From the NCBI RefSeq assembly GCF_003989825.1, contig NZ_RZHE01000012.1:124001-188000 (forward strand): a stretch of DNA of 64,000 bases, given 5' to 3'. The notes beneath the pieces are model-generated. The model saw only the letters and a list, made by a program, of their open reading frames with translations. It did no database searches and was not told the origin of the DNA. The stretch is from Vreelandella populi. GTDB lineage: Bacteria > Pseudomonadota > Gammaproteobacteria > Pseudomonadales > Halomonadaceae. Positions 27,507-37,691 of this stretch are shown here, piece by piece (the stretch's first letter is position 1; each line of letters begins with the position of its first letter). Both the position numbers and the translations under genes were made by a program.

Positions 27507-28386
27507 CTCCGTGCGGGGGCTTATCTTTCTGCATATGCATGATGGTGGTATAGAACACCCAGCTCACCAGCAGAATGACTAGAAAATAGATCAGCGAGAA
27601 CGCCGCCGAAGGGCCTAGGTCCTGCTGCCCGACCGCCATGGTCGTCAGTGATTGGCTCAGAAAGGTAGTAGCGCTGCCCGGCCCGCCGCCGGTCAATACG
27701 AAGGGCTCGGCATAGATCATGAACGAGTGCATGAAGCGCAGCAGGACGGCAATCACCAGCACGTTGGTCAGCTTGGGCAGCTGGATATAGCGGAACACGG
27801 CCCATTTGGATGCGCGGTCAATGCGCGCAGCCTGGTAGTAGGCTTCAGGAATCGAGCGCAGGCCACTGTAGCAGAGCATCGCGACCAGCGGCGTCCAGTG
27901 CCAGACGTCCATCAGAACGATCGTCACCCAGGCATCGCCTGCATTGCGGGTGATGTTGTAGTCAACGCCCAGCTCGCGCAGGCCCCAGCCCATCAGGCCG
28001 ATATCTCCCCGGGTAAAGATTTGCCAGATACTGCCTACTACGTTCCAGGGGATGAGCAGTGGTAGGGTAATCAAAATCAGTACCGCTGAGGCCTGCCAGC
28101 CGCGTTTGGGCATGATCAGCGCAATGCCGATTCCCAATGGAATTTGAATGGCGAGAATAATCAGCGAGAAGGAAATCTGGCGAAGAAATGCTGCCTGCAG
28201 AGCATTGTCATTGAGCATGCTTTCAAACCACTCGGTGCCGGTAAAAAATCTCGCGTTGGGGCCAAGTACGTCCTGCACCGAGTAGTTGACCACGGTCATC
28301 AGCGGGATGATGGCGGAAAACGCTACCAGTACCAGCATGGGAAGCACCAGAAGCCAAGCTCGGTTATTGGGTACCTTGTTATTCAT
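27499..28386 (-). CDS. glpP: Glycerol ABC transporter permease
   Basis: The 295-residue inner-membrane protein has six hydrophobic segments and the EAA loop PEAYYQAARIDRASKWAVFRYIQLP. The start is set at ATG 28386-28384, which overlaps the glpT stop as ATGAATAA; the open frame runs further upstream inside glpT but those residues are not permease-like. It pairs with GlpQ to form the transmembrane channel. Confidence 0.9.
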   Translation of the reverse strand: MNNKVPNNRAWLLVLPMLVLVAFSAIIPLMTVVNYSVQDVLGPNARFFTGTEWFESMLNDNALQAAFLRQISFSLIILAIQIPLGIGIALIMPKRGWQASAVLILITLPLLIPWNVVGSIWQIFTRGDIGLMGWGLRELGVDYNITRNAGDAWVTIVLMDVWHWTPLVAMLCYSGLRSIPEAYYQAARIDRASKWAVFRYIQLPKLTNVLVIAVLLRFMHSFMIYAEPFVLTGGGPGSATTFLSQSLTTMAVGQQDLGPSAAFSLIYFLVILLVSWVFYTTIMHMQKDKPPHGGA

Positions 28387-29479
28387 GGTCCGCCTCCACC
28401 AGATATTCATCGATATACAGCGCAACATGGGCATTATCGAAGTGCGCAAACGCCGTTTCACCGACCGGCGGATGGCCTTCAGGCAGGCGTGCCTTGAAAG
28501 GCTGTCCGTTGAGCATAAAGGTCAGCAGCGAATGAGTGCCAAGATCCTGCAAGTTGGCCACTTCGATGGGTATGCTTTCGGTCGTCTGGTGAGAGCTGAT
28601 AGTGATAAATTCGGGGCGGATACCCAACTTGATATTGCTGGCGTTCGCGCTTGCTATAGCGCGCTTGAGCGGCGTGCTAACCGGTAGGGGCTGTGAGCCG
28701 AACATTACCTGATCGCCTTGATATTCTACCGCCATGAAGTTCATGCCAGGACTGCCAATAAAGTAGCCTACAAAGGTATGCGTGGGACGTTCAAACAGCT
28801 CTCGTGGGGTGCCAAATTGAACCACTTGCCCCTCGTACATCACGGCAATTTTATCCGCGAAAGTAGAGGCTTCGAGCTGGTCGTGGGTCACGTAGATCAT
28901 GGTGATGTTGAAGCGCTCGTGAATTTCCTTGAGCTTGCGGCGCAGCTTCCACTTCAACTGCGGGTCGATCACGGTCAGCGGCTCATCAAACAGGATGGCT
29001 GTAACATCATCGCGTACCAGCCCGCGCCCCATGGAGACCTTCTGCTTCTCATCGGCCGTCAGGTTCTTGGCTTTACGTTTTAACAGCAGGGTAAGATCAA
29101 GAATCTCGGCGACTTCGAGCACTTTGGGTGTCACACGGTACTCGGGAGTGTTCATGTTGCGCAGCGGAAAGGCGAGGTTATCGAACACCGTCATGGTGTC
29201 GTAGATCACTGGGAACTGGAACACCTGGGCAATATTGCGCTCTTCTGGGGGGAGCTCATTTACCCGCTGGCCATCAAACAGCACCTCACCTTCAGAGGGT
29301 TCAAGCAACCCTGAAATGATATTAAGCAGCGTCGACTTGCCACATCCCGATGGCCCCAACAGCGCGTAGGCGCCACCCTGGTGCCATATATGATCCATCT
29401 GCCGAATGGCGTAGTCCGCTGCATGGGTAGGCGTTTTTTCATAGGAATGTGCAAGGCCTTTAAGGGTAATTTCAGCCAT
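28379..29479 (-). CDS. glpT: Glycerol ABC transporter ATPase with degenerate signature
   Basis: The 366-residue ATPase has Walker A GPSGCGKST (42-50), Q-loop VFQ, Walker B ILFDEP and a normal switch histidine (VTHDQ, His199). The ABC signature is degenerate: LTADE at 140-144 replaces LSGGQ. The partner GlpS shows the opposite pattern. Start ATG 29479 overlaps glpS by 8 bp and follows GAGGGG; the in-frame TTG at 29485 is less likely. It is an importer ATPase and is not the antiporter GlpT of E. coli. Confidence 0.9.
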   Translation of the reverse strand: MAEITLKGLAHSYEKTPTHAADYAIRQMDHIWHQGGAYALLGPSGCGKSTLLNIISGLLEPSEGEVLFDGQRVNELPPEERNIAQVFQFPVIYDTMTVFDNLAFPLRNMNTPEYRVTPKVLEVAEILDLTLLLKRKAKNLTADEKQKVSMGRGLVRDDVTAILFDEPLTVIDPQLKWKLRRKLKEIHERFNITMIYVTHDQLEASTFADKIAVMYEGQVVQFGTPRELFERPTHTFVGYFIGSPGMNFMAVEYQGDQVMFGSQPLPVSTPLKRAIASANASNIKLGIRPEFITISSHQTTESIPIEVANLQDLGTHSLLTFMLNGQPFKARLPEGHPPVGETAFAHFDNAHVALYIDEYLVEADHE

Positions 29480-30569
29480 GGGCAACCCCTCTCTGACGCG
29501 CAGGGATATGAACCGTATGACCCTGTTTGTTGAAGGCGTAAAGTTGATGGGTAGGGAAGTAAACTTTCAGTGGCTCATTGACGCTGAACGGGTGGATACC
29601 TGCCAGATGCAGTACCAGTGGGAAGCGCTCGTGGTGAACATGCAGAAAGGTTTCGGAACCGCTTATTTCAGCAACGTCCACATGTACATCTAACGTCAGA
29701 TCATCAGCCCGTTGTGGCACCAAGGTGAGGTGTGACGCGCGCACGCCAAAATCGTAGTCGCCCGGCTCAAGGCGTTTGAGATTATCGTCGCAGGGAAAAT
29801 GCAGCGTTTGATCAAAGGTAATTTCGGTATCGGTAAGCTGACCGGGCACAATATTGATGGGGGGCTCAGAAAACATCTCGGCACTGAAGCGAGTGTTGGG
29901 TTCTCGATAGACCTGCTCGGTAGGGCCGTACTGGAGCAGCCTGCCCTCGTGCAGCACCGCCGTGTTGCCACCCAGCGCCAGCGCCTCGTTGGGTTCGGTT
30001 GTGGCGTATACCGCAATGCAGTTGCGCGCCTTGAACAGTTCGCGCAGCTCGTCACGTAGCTCTTCACGAAGCTTGTAGTCGAGATTGACCAGCGGCTCAT
30101 CGAAAAGGATTAGATCGGCATCCTTGACTAGCGCGCGTCCCATGGCGGTGCGCTGTTGCTGGCCGCCGGAAAGCTCCTGAGGATAGCGGTTAAGCAGGTG
30201 CTCGATGTGCAGCATTTCGGCTATTTCGCCCACTCGTTTATCAATTTCGCTTTTAGGATGTTTAGCAAGCCTGAGCGGAGAAGCAATATTGTCGTAAACG
30301 GTAAGGCTGGGGTAGTTGATAAACTGCTGATACACCATAGAGACATTGCGCTTGCGCACGGAGACGTGGGTCACGTCTTTGCCATCCAGAATGATTTTGC
30401 CTTGAGAAGGGGGCTCGAGCCCCGCCATCAGGCGCATCAGGGTAGTTTTACCTGCGAGCGTACGGCCCAAGAGCACATTGAAGGAGCCCGGCTCAAGAAC
30501 CAGGTCTATTCCACTGATATGCGCCACATCGTTAACGATGTGATCAATCTTTTGTAAATGTAAGGACAT
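29472..30569 (-). CDS. glpS: Glycerol ABC transporter ATPase lacking switch histidine
   Basis: The 365-residue ATPase has Walker A GRTLAGKT (35-42), Q-loop VYQQ, an intact signature LSGGQ (133-137) and Walker B ILFDEP, but the switch-loop histidine is replaced: ATTEP where VTHDQ is usual, so Thr191 takes the His place. It is the first gene of the glycerol operon (glpSTPQUV). With GlpT it would form an asymmetric dimer. A C-terminal TOBE-like domain follows. Confidence 0.9.
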   Translation of the reverse strand: MSLHLQKIDHIVNDVAHISGIDLVLEPGSFNVLLGRTLAGKTTLMRLMAGLEPPSQGKIILDGKDVTHVSVRKRNVSMVYQQFINYPSLTVYDNIASPLRLAKHPKSEIDKRVGEIAEMLHIEHLLNRYPQELSGGQQQRTAMGRALVKDADLILFDEPLVNLDYKLREELRDELRELFKARNCIAVYATTEPNEALALGGNTAVLHEGRLLQYGPTEQVYREPNTRFSAEMFSEPPINIVPGQLTDTEITFDQTLHFPCDDNLKRLEPGDYDFGVRASHLTLVPQRADDLTLDVHVDVAEISGSETFLHVHHERFPLVLHLAGIHPFSVNEPLKVYFPTHQLYAFNKQGHTVHIPARQRGVAHG

Positions 30570-30663
30570 GCCGATCTCGCAAGCGTCATTGTTATTGGAA
30601 TGATCATTCGATCGTGCGTGCTGTTGAAAATCGATTAAACGACGTTTGTTATAAGGTTTTTAA

Positions 30664-30701
30664 CTTTCGTTTTCGAAAGGCTAGTTGACCGTTTACGAAC
30701 T
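30664..30701 (-). promoter_or_regulatory. Pair of GlpR-like operators before glpS
   Basis: CTTTCGTTTTCGAAAG (30664-30679) is a perfect inverted repeat with a TTTT spacer. TGACCGTTTACGAACT (30686-30701) follows with a 22-bp start-to-start distance. Both resemble the sites before glpD. They lie 95-132 bp upstream of the glpS start codon. Confidence 0.65.
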
Positions 30702-30756
30702 CGCAACGCGTTTTTGGTTAATGGAGATACGCTTTTAGGCGTAGATAAAGATTAAA

Positions 30757-30783
30757 AAAAACCGGCTCCATGATGGAGCCGGT
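30757..30783 (-). terminator. Rho-independent terminator of fadE
   Basis: Read on the minus strand, ACCGGCTCCAT and ATGGAGCCGGT form an 11-bp stem followed by a run of T residues (complement of the A-run at 30754-30760). Confidence 0.85.
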
Positions 30784-30811
30784 TGATGGCCGTTACTTTA
30801 ACACTCAATGT

Positions 30812-33301
30812 TTATTTGGCGCTTTCCGTCAGCTCTTGGTGAACGGGTGAGGCTTGTTTAGCATTATGGTCAATAAGGGTGTCCTTATTGCTGGCAAACG
30901 CGTCGTAGGCAAAATCATCCACCGTTAACATCTCAAGCACCCGGGTTTCGAATTCACGCATGAAAACGGTTTCTTCTTCGCTGATCAACCCTTTTTCAAA
31001 GGCGGCTTCTACCCGCGCTTCAGGATGAAGGGCGGTTTGTGGCAGCTCACCCTTCGCATAGGCTTTGTTAACCGTGCGATAGATGACCTCTGCGCGGTCG
31101 TAATCCACTAAAAGCGCGTTATAGCGGGCAAGCGGATTGGGTTGCTCGCCGTCGTCGGTATCCCAGGTGTTGTAAAGCAGCTTGGTGCGCAGCGCGCTGT
31201 GGGTAGACACTCGCTTGGCGATATCCCGCGCCAGGTCATCGTGAGGTTTGTCCCAGCGGCGGCCCGTGGGCATCACTACCGCGTTTAGCACTTTGCCTAG
31301 TGCCCGGTTCGGCAGGTTGTCAAAAATTTCCACAAACGCCTGTTCAGCACGGTGCAGCAGGAAGCGACAGCTGTAGTGAAGCAAGGCGTCTTCGCCTTCC
31401 ACCTTTTCACTCGTCTGCCACTGTTTGAGTACCATGGAGGCCAGGTAAAGGTTGGAAAGCACGTCACCTAGACGGGCGGACAGCATTTCGCGCTTTTTCA
31501 GTGCAGAGCCAAGGCTTGCCATGGCGGCATCCGCACACAGGCCAAACCCCGCAGAAAGCCGTGCAATATCCTGCGCGTAGGCGGCAGCCGGGGCGTCAAA
31601 CGGAACGCTTTCCTTGCCAAAACCCAGGCCCATGGTGAAAGCACGCGCCGCGTTGCCGAAAATAAGCCCGGCATGACTGAAAAATGCCTTATCAAACGCC
31701 TTGATATCATTGGCATCTTTCGCGGCCAATTCATCAAGCACATAAGGGTGGCAGCGAATGGCACCCTGACCAAAGATCATCAGGTTGCGGGTCATGATAT
31801 TGGCACCTTCCACGGTAATTGCCACCGGGTTAGCGCTATAGCCAATGCCCAGATAATTACGTGGGCCAAGCGTCACGGCCTTGCCGCCATGTACATCCAT
31901 GGCATCGCTTAGCAATACGCGCTGGAACTCAGTCAGCTGGCTTTTCAGGATGGCAGAGGGCACGGCAGGCCTTTCGCCATGATCAATCAGGTTGGCTGTT
32001 TGATAGACCGTCGCCTGGGAGATATACGCCAAGGAGGCCATGCGCGCCAGCGGTTCTTGAACACCTTCCATTTCCGCGACCGGCACATTGAACTGGCGAC
32101 GTACGCGAGTGAAACCACCGCTCCAGCCCAGTGCATAGCGTGCGGTGCCGGTAGCGCCTGACGGTAGGGTAATGCAGCGCCCGATGGAGAGGCACTCCAC
32201 CAGCATGCGCCAGCCCTGACCAATCATGTCCTGCCCGCCAATAATCGTATCCAGTGGAACAAAGACATCGACCCCTTTAACCGGGCCATTCATGAAGGGG
32301 CTGCCGATCGGATGGTGGCGACGGCCAATTTCCATGCCGTCGGTATCGCGGGGAATCAGCGCCAGGGTAATGCCGCGGTCTTCTTCTTCACCAAGGAGCT
32401 TGTCCGGGTCGAACAGGCGGAAGGCAAGGCCTACCACTGTGGCAATCGGTGCCAGAGTGATCCAGCGCTTCTCAAAGGTCAGGCGAACGCCAAGTGTTTC
32501 CTTGCCACCCATTACCTGCTTGCATACCACGCCGGTATCAGGGAGGGAGGTAGCATCTGAACCAGCGCGGGGGCCCGTCAGACCAAAACAGGGAATTTCA
32601 CGGCCATCGGCCAAGCGTGGCAGATAGTGATCCTTTTGCTCTTGAGTGCCGTATTTAAGCAGCAGCTCGCCTGGACCCAGCGAGTTGGGTACACCAACGG
32701 TTACCATCAGCGTTTCATTGGCCGAAAGTTTTTGCAGTACCATGGATTGCGCTTTTGCTGAGAACCCAAGACCGCCATACTCCTTGGGAATAATCATCCC
32801 AAAGAACCCTTCTTTTTTCAGGTAATCCCACAGCTGCTGGGGCAGGTCGGCACGCTCGTAAGTGATATCCCAAGCATTGCACATGCCGGCGGCCTTGGCG
32901 CACTGGTTGTCCAGAAAGGCTTGCTCGTCTTCCGTTAGCCCTTCATCTTTATAGTTGAGAAGTTTGTTCCACTGAGGTTTGCCGGAAAACAGCTCGCCAT
33001 CCCAGGAGACGCTACCGGCTTCAAGTGCGGTGCGCTCTGTTGCAGATACCTTAGGCGCTACTTTCTTGAAGATGTTGAAAATGCGTGGCGTAAGCCACTG
33101 GCGACGAAAAGCTGGCAGGCCGGTCACTGCAACGGCAATAGCGGCCAGCAACAATACAAAGCCGATAAACGGGGCATCAAACAGCAGGCCGACCAAGCCT
33201 AATACGCCTAGTAAGGTTAAAGCGGATACCGCACCGGCTTCGCGGCGCATGATAATCAGCAGTCCGACCACGGTAAGAACAATCAGTAGTAGGGTGAGCA
33301 T
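30812..33301 (-). CDS. fadE: Acyl-CoA dehydrogenase, FadE type
   Basis: The 829-residue protein performs the first step of fatty-acid beta-oxidation. Its length matches E. coli FadE. Two N-terminal hydrophobic segments (residues 1-60) precede the dehydrogenase region, which has KEYGGLGFSAKAQS, FGLTGPRAGSDATSLPD and VEGANIMTRNLMIFGQGA. The start at 33301 has GGAG 8 nt upstream; the frame is open 75 codons further but reads as non-coding. Monocistronic with its own terminator. Confidence 0.92.
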   Translation of the reverse strand: MLTLLLIVLTVVGLLIIMRREAGAVSALTLLGVLGLVGLLFDAPFIGFVLLLAAIAVAVTGLPAFRRQWLTPRIFNIFKKVAPKVSATERTALEAGSVSWDGELFSGKPQWNKLLNYKDEGLTEDEQAFLDNQCAKAAGMCNAWDITYERADLPQQLWDYLKKEGFFGMIIPKEYGGLGFSAKAQSMVLQKLSANETLMVTVGVPNSLGPGELLLKYGTQEQKDHYLPRLADGREIPCFGLTGPRAGSDATSLPDTGVVCKQVMGGKETLGVRLTFEKRWITLAPIATVVGLAFRLFDPDKLLGEEEDRGITLALIPRDTDGMEIGRRHHPIGSPFMNGPVKGVDVFVPLDTIIGGQDMIGQGWRMLVECLSIGRCITLPSGATGTARYALGWSGGFTRVRRQFNVPVAEMEGVQEPLARMASLAYISQATVYQTANLIDHGERPAVPSAILKSQLTEFQRVLLSDAMDVHGGKAVTLGPRNYLGIGYSANPVAITVEGANIMTRNLMIFGQGAIRCHPYVLDELAAKDANDIKAFDKAFFSHAGLIFGNAARAFTMGLGFGKESVPFDAPAAAYAQDIARLSAGFGLCADAAMASLGSALKKREMLSARLGDVLSNLYLASMVLKQWQTSEKVEGEDALLHYSCRFLLHRAEQAFVEIFDNLPNRALGKVLNAVVMPTGRRWDKPHDDLARDIAKRVSTHSALRTKLLYNTWDTDDGEQPNPLARYNALLVDYDRAEVIYRTVNKAYAKGELPQTALHPEARVEAAFEKGLISEEETVFMREFETRVLEMLTVDDFAYDAFASNKDTLIDHNAKQASPVHQELTESAK

Positions 33302-33619
33302 AGAACGTCTCCATGTATTATTAGGCGCTGTCCGATAACTTTCTGTGTTCAGTCTAGCGTAAAAAACGGTGGCTCTGATGCGTAACGCATTCACCGAGTT
33401 AACAACTGGGGGCCCGGTAACGGCAATTGCCGGTTGACCATTCTGCCAGTGAAGCGCCACATTATCAGGGTATTCGAACAGATGTTTGAATAGTGGCAGA
33501 CCAGCGCTATTCAGCGCAAGCGCCATAACATTTTATATAGGCTGTCAGGTACAAAACGCCACGGCGCTAGGCCGTGGCATTGAGGAAGGGAAAAGCGCTG
33601 CCGTTTGGCGCGTTACTGC
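33302..33619. other. 318-bp region between fadE and betA
   Basis: The region carries the fadE upstream sequence and, near 33558-33578, the betA terminator. An open frame continues upstream of fadE but has no supported start. No FadR- or PsrA-type operator was recognised by eye. Confidence 0.4.
33552..33578 (-). terminator. Terminator of betA
   Basis: On the minus strand GCCACGGC and GCCGTGGC form an 8-bp stem around CTAGC, followed by GTTTTGT, 42 bp after the betA stop. Confidence 0.65.
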
Positions 33620-35308
33620 CTAGGCGGCTCGAATGGCGGCGCGTTTGGCAGGAGTGCCATCCGCCACGTAATAGTCGACCTGGGTGCGAGCTAGTGGCTC
33701 AAGGCCACGAATGCGGTCGGCAATCTTTTCGGCCAGCATAATGGTGGGTGCATTAAGGTTGCCGGTAGGAATCAAGGGAAACAATGACGCGTCCACCACG
33801 CGCAATCCTTCAAGACCGTGTACGCGGCCCTGGCCATCTGTTACGGCCATTTCATCACTGCCCATGCGGCAGCTGCCGCAGGGGTGGTAGGCGGTTTCAG
33901 CATGCTGTTTAACGAAAGCATCCAGTTCGGCATCGGATTGCACGTCAGGCCCTGGGGCTATTTCGCGGCCGCGGTATTTATCAAACGCCGGCTGGGCAAT
34001 GATCTCGCGGGTCAGCCGGATAGCGTCACGAAACTCCTGCCAGTCCTTATCCTTGGACATATAGTTGAACAAAATGCTGGGAGCTGCGTGCGGGTCTTTG
34101 GAGGACAGTTGAATGCGACCTCGGCTTTCTGAGCGCATGGAACCAACGTGGGCCTGAAAACCGTGGGCCTGCACCGCGCTTTTGCCGTTATAACTGATGG
34201 CAATGGGCAAGAAGTGATACTGCAGATTGGGCCACGCTTCTTCATCGCGGCTGCGAACAAAGGCGCAAGATTCAAATTGGTTGCTGGCGCCTACTCCGGT
34301 GCCCTTGAGCAACCACTCGGCACCGATCTTGGGTTGGTTGTACCACTTGAGCGCAGGGTAGAGCGATATGGGCTCCTTGCACTCATATTGAATGTACATC
34401 TCCAGGTGGTCTTGTAGGTTTTCACCGACGCCTGGCAGTGCATGAACAGTCTTGATACCTAGCGGTTCGAGTAGTTCGGGATTGCCTACGCCTGAGCGCT
34501 GCAGGATTTGTGGAGAAGCAATGGCACCCCCGCAAAGTAGAACTTCCCGCCGGGCACGGACTCTCTGCGTTTGCCCTTTACGCTCGTAACGCACGCCCAC
34601 CGCACGTTTATCTTCAAACTCGATGATGTCGGTCACTGCGTGGGTTTCAATGGTCAGATTGTCGCGCTGCCTGGCAGCACCCAGGTAACCGCGTGCGGTT
34701 GACGCGCGACGCCCCTTGGGCGTGACGAACCGGTCCATGGGGCCAAAGCCTTCTTGCTGGTAGCCGTTAACATCCTGAGTTTCCGGGTAGCCCGCCTGTT
34801 TGCCCGCTTCAATAAAAATGCGGTATAGCGGATTGTTGCTTTCTTTTGGGGTGGTGACGCTGACCGGGCCTCCGCCACCGTGGTAGTCGTTAGGACCAAT
34901 ATCGCGGGTTTCCGACTTTTTAAAGTAGGGCAGGCAGCTTAAATAATCCCAATCTTCCAGGCCGAGCTGCTTGGCCCAGTTGTCGTAATCCAGCGCATTG
35001 CCGCGGATGTAGCACATGCCGTTGATCAGAGAGGAACCGCCCAATCCTTTGCCGCGACCACACTCCATACGACGGCCATCCATATAGGGCTCAGGGTCGG
35101 TTTCAAACGCCCAATTGTAGCGCTTGCCTTGGAGTGGAAAGGCAAGTGCTGCGGGCATCTGGGTACGAAAATCGAATCGATAGTCCGGGCCACCGGCTTC
35201 TAATAACAGGACGCTGACATCGCGGTCCTCGGTCAGGCGAGTAGCCAGCACATTGCCCGCCGAGCCTGCGCCGACAATGATGTAGTCAAATTCGCGTGGT
35301 TGAGACAT
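33620..35308 (-). CDS. betA: Choline dehydrogenase
   Basis: The 562-residue GMC-family flavoprotein oxidises choline to betaine aldehyde (and can go on to glycine betaine). Features: FAD-binding [21 protein letters not shown] at the N-terminus, [22 protein letters not shown] (GMC signature 1), [15 protein letters not shown] (signature 2) and the C-terminal [11 protein letters not shown] and [16 protein letters not shown] with active-site His and Asn. It is the last gene of betI-betB-betA, 95 bp after betB. Confidence 0.96.
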   Translation of the reverse strand: MSQPREFDYIIVGAGSAGNVLATRLTEDRDVSVLLLEAGGPDYRFDFRTQMPAALAFPLQGKRYNWAFETDPEPYMDGRRMECGRGKGLGGSSLINGMCYIRGNALDYDNWAKQLGLEDWDYLSCLPYFKKSETRDIGPNDYHGGGGPVSVTTPKESNNPLYRIFIEAGKQAGYPETQDVNGYQQEGFGPMDRFVTPKGRRASTARGYLGAARQRDNLTIETHAVTDIIEFEDKRAVGVRYERKGQTQRVRARREVLLCGGAIASPQILQRSGVGNPELLEPLGIKTVHALPGVGENLQDHLEMYIQYECKEPISLYPALKWYNQPKIGAEWLLKGTGVGASNQFESCAFVRSRDEEAWPNLQYHFLPIAISYNGKSAVQAHGFQAHVGSMRSESRGRIQLSSKDPHAAPSILFNYMSKDKDWQEFRDAIRLTREIIAQPAFDKYRGREIAPGPDVQSDAELDAFVKQHAETAYHPCGSCRMGSDEMAVTDGQGRVHGLEGLRVVDASLFPLIPTGNLNAPTIMLAEKIADRIRGLEPLARTQVDYYVADGTPAKRAAIRAA

Positions 35309-35403
35309 GATTTCACCTTGGCAGAGTCGAATAATGAGCCTGAAGGCATATAAAGAGGCGCGTCACTTCTTTATGCCTACCGGCGAAGTTCCATTACTTC
35401 GGC

Positions 35404-36873
35404 TTAAAACACCGACTCAAAGGGGCCCATCTCGATCTGTACGGACTTGGTCTGGGTATAGTGGTTAAGCGTCTCGATGCCGTTCTCCCGCCCGATGCCT
35501 GAGGCTTTATAGCCGCCTACCGGCATTTGCGAAGGTGACTCTCCCCAGGTATTGATCCAGCAAATGCCTGCTTCCAGCTGATGAATCACTCGGTGGGCAC
35601 GGCTCAGGCTTTCACTGAATACCCCGGCGGCTAGCCCGTAGCTTGTGTCATTGGCGCGACGAATGACCTCCGCTTCATTCTCAAAGGCGAGTACTGACAT
35701 GACAGGGCCAAAAATTTCGTCCTTCACAATACGCATATCGTCCGTGCAATCGGTAAAGACGGTAGGGGCCGCCCAGGCGCCGTTGGCTCTGTCGCCACGC
35801 TTCCAGTCCTCACCGCCAATCAGCACTCGTGCACCTTGCTGTTTACCCAGCGCAATGTAGGAAAGCACTTTCTCCTGGTGCTCGAAGCTTACCAGCGGGC
35901 CAAAATTGACGCTGGGATCCATAGGGTCGCCCGCCTTGATACGCTTGACGCGCTCGACCAGCTTGGCTTCAAAGTCGTCTTGAGCGCTGCGTTCAATAAA
36001 CACGCGGGTGCCGTTGGTGCAAACCTGGCCGCTTGAATAGAAATTGGCCATCATGGCGGCATCAGCGGCGCGATCCAGGTCAGCGTCTGCAAAAATAATC
36101 AATGGGGATTTTCCGCCTAGCTCCATCGTGACATCTTTAAGCGTGGAGCTTGCCGCGGTGGCCATCACCTTTTTGCCGGTACCCGCTTCACCCGTAAAGG
36201 AGACCTTGGCAATGCCTTCATGCTCAGTCAGCATGGCACCTACCCGGCCATCGCCCTGCACCACGTTAAAAACGCCATTGGGTAGACCCGCTTCGGTAAA
36301 TATCTCGGCGAGCTTGATTGCGCTCAGCGGCGTGACTTCGCTGGGTTTAAATACAACGGCATTGCCTGCCGCCAAGGCAGGCGCAGCTTTCCAGCAGGCG
36401 ATTTGAATCGGGTAGTTCCACGCACCAATAGCGCCAATAACGCCTAGCGGCTCGCGTCGGGTATACACAAACGAGCTTTCACGCAGGGGAATCTGACTGC
36501 CTTCAATGGCGGGCGCTAAGCCCGCAAAGTACTCCAGGGCATCCGCGCCGGTGACGATATCGACGCTTGCGGTTTCGCTAATCGGTTTGCCGGTATTGCG
36601 GGTCTCAAGCTCAGCCAGCTCATCGTTACGTTCGCGAAGCAGGGCAACCGCACGCAGCATGATGCGTGAGCGCTCCATGGCCGTCATGGCAGCCCACTGG
36701 CGCTGGCCGTGTTTCGCCGCCTCCACGGCGGCATCGACATCTGACTGGCTTGCCTGACCGACGGTGGCCAGCAGACTGCCATCATACGGGTTGGTGACAG
36801 TAAAGGTTTCGCCTGAAGTGGCCTCTACCAGGCGGCCGTTAATATAAAGAGGCTGAATATCTTGAGCGGCCAT
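35404..36873 (-). CDS. betB: Betaine aldehyde dehydrogenase
   Basis: The 489-residue NAD(P)-dependent aldehyde dehydrogenase converts betaine aldehyde to glycine betaine. Motifs: [37 protein letters not shown] (catalytic Glu) and [14 protein letters not shown] (catalytic Cys). The start ATG 36873-36871 has AGGAG 7 nt upstream; earlier in-frame starts overlap betI and are rejected. It sits between betI and betA. Confidence 0.96.
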   Translation of the reverse strand: MAAQDIQPLYINGRLVEATSGETFTVTNPYDGSLLATVGQASQSDVDAAVEAAKHGQRQWAAMTAMERSRIMLRAVALLRERNDELAELETRNTGKPISETASVDIVTGADALEYFAGLAPAIEGSQIPLRESSFVYTRREPLGVIGAIGAWNYPIQIACWKAAPALAAGNAVVFKPSEVTPLSAIKLAEIFTEAGLPNGVFNVVQGDGRVGAMLTEHEGIAKVSFTGEAGTGKKVMATAASSTLKDVTMELGGKSPLIIFADADLDRAADAAMMANFYSSGQVCTNGTRVFIERSAQDDFEAKLVERVKRIKAGDPMDPSVNFGPLVSFEHQEKVLSYIALGKQQGARVLIGGEDWKRGDRANGAWAAPTVFTDCTDDMRIVKDEIFGPVMSVLAFENEAEVIRRANDTSYGLAAGVFSESLSRAHRVIHQLEAGICWINTWGESPSQMPVGGYKASGIGRENGIETLNHYTQTKSVQIEMGPFESVF

Positions 36874-36886
36874 GCTGGTCTCCTGA

Positions 36887-37501
36887 TCAATGATGGGTAA
36901 CGGGAAGGGCATGTTCATGATGGGCAAGCAGCTGGTCAAGGTAATGGTGCGCCAGTTGGCGCGCTTCATTGGCATCCAGCGCCTCGGGTGCCAACGCACC
37001 ACGAAGCCATAATCCATCAATCATGGCGGCCAGCCCACGCGCGGCGTTGCGCGCTTCAGGGCGGGGTAAAATGCGCCGAAACTGATAGCATAAATTGGCA
37101 TAAAGGCGCCGGTCATTGACGTACTGCAAGCGCTGCAGCGATGGTTTGTGCATGCTGCTGGCCCAAAAAGCGAGCCAGGTCTTGGCGGCAGGGCCTGTTA
37201 CCTGGCTGCGATCAAAGTTGCCTCCGATGATGGCGCCAATATGGGCGCGTGGTGAATTGTCCTTTAACGCCGAACGGCGCGCTGCGACCGCCTCAGAAAG
37301 ATCCGACAGGATCTGACGCATAGTGGCCTCCAGCAAGCCATCCTTGCCGCCAAAGTAGTGGCTGATAATGCCTGCCGATACACCTGCATGGCGCGCAATT
37401 CGCATTATCGTGGCATCGGCAAGGCCCACTTCATCAATGGCCGCCATCGTGGCATCAATCAATTGCTGGCGGCGCACTGGTTCCATTCCCACCTTCGGCA
37501 C
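36887..37501 (-). CDS. betI: TetR-family repressor of choline oxidation
   Basis: The 204-residue protein has an N-terminal TetR HTH (residues 9-55, with [32 protein letters not shown]) typical of BetI and a C-terminal choline-sensing domain. [18 protein letters not shown] at the start matches the family. It heads the betIBA operon and is divergent from choX; a TTGAACGTTCAA-type box lies 81 bp upstream of its start. Confidence 0.95.
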   Translation of the reverse strand: MPKVGMEPVRRQQLIDATMAAIDEVGLADATIMRIARHAGVSAGIISHYFGGKDGLLEATMRQILSDLSEAVAARRSALKDNSPRAHIGAIIGGNFDRSQVTGPAAKTWLAFWASSMHKPSLQRLQYVNDRRLYANLCYQFRRILPRPEARNAARGLAAMIDGLWLRGALAPEALDANEARQLAHHYLDQLLAHHEHALPVTHH

Positions 37502-37581
37502 AGCTTATCTCCCGTGACGTTGAATGCCTGTCTTGAAACGTAGGGTTAGGCGTGATTACCTGTATATGCTGTCATTTTTTT

Positions 37582-37595
37582 ATTGAACGTTCAAT
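37582..37595. promoter_or_regulatory. BetI-type operator
   Basis: ATTGAACGTTCAAT is a perfect 14-bp palindrome in the divergent region between betI and choX, of the type bound by BetI. It can control both the betIBA operon and the binding-protein gene. Confidence 0.75.
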
Positions 37596-37691
37596 TAATA
37601 AAGATGCGTCTCTATTGGATCTGATGCTTCAGATTAGGGCGTGGCTATAAATAAGCAGTTCTTTTCAAAATTCAGAAGAAGGGGAGTAGCA

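Noticed and set aside
28387-28461. Longer start for glpP
   Set aside because: The extra residues lie inside glpT and are Arg-rich and non-membrane; ATG 28386 overlaps the glpT stop in the usual coupled way.
33302-33526. 75-codon N-terminal extension of fadE
   Set aside because: The residues do not look like FadE, and GGAG stands before the ATG at 33301, which gives the family length.
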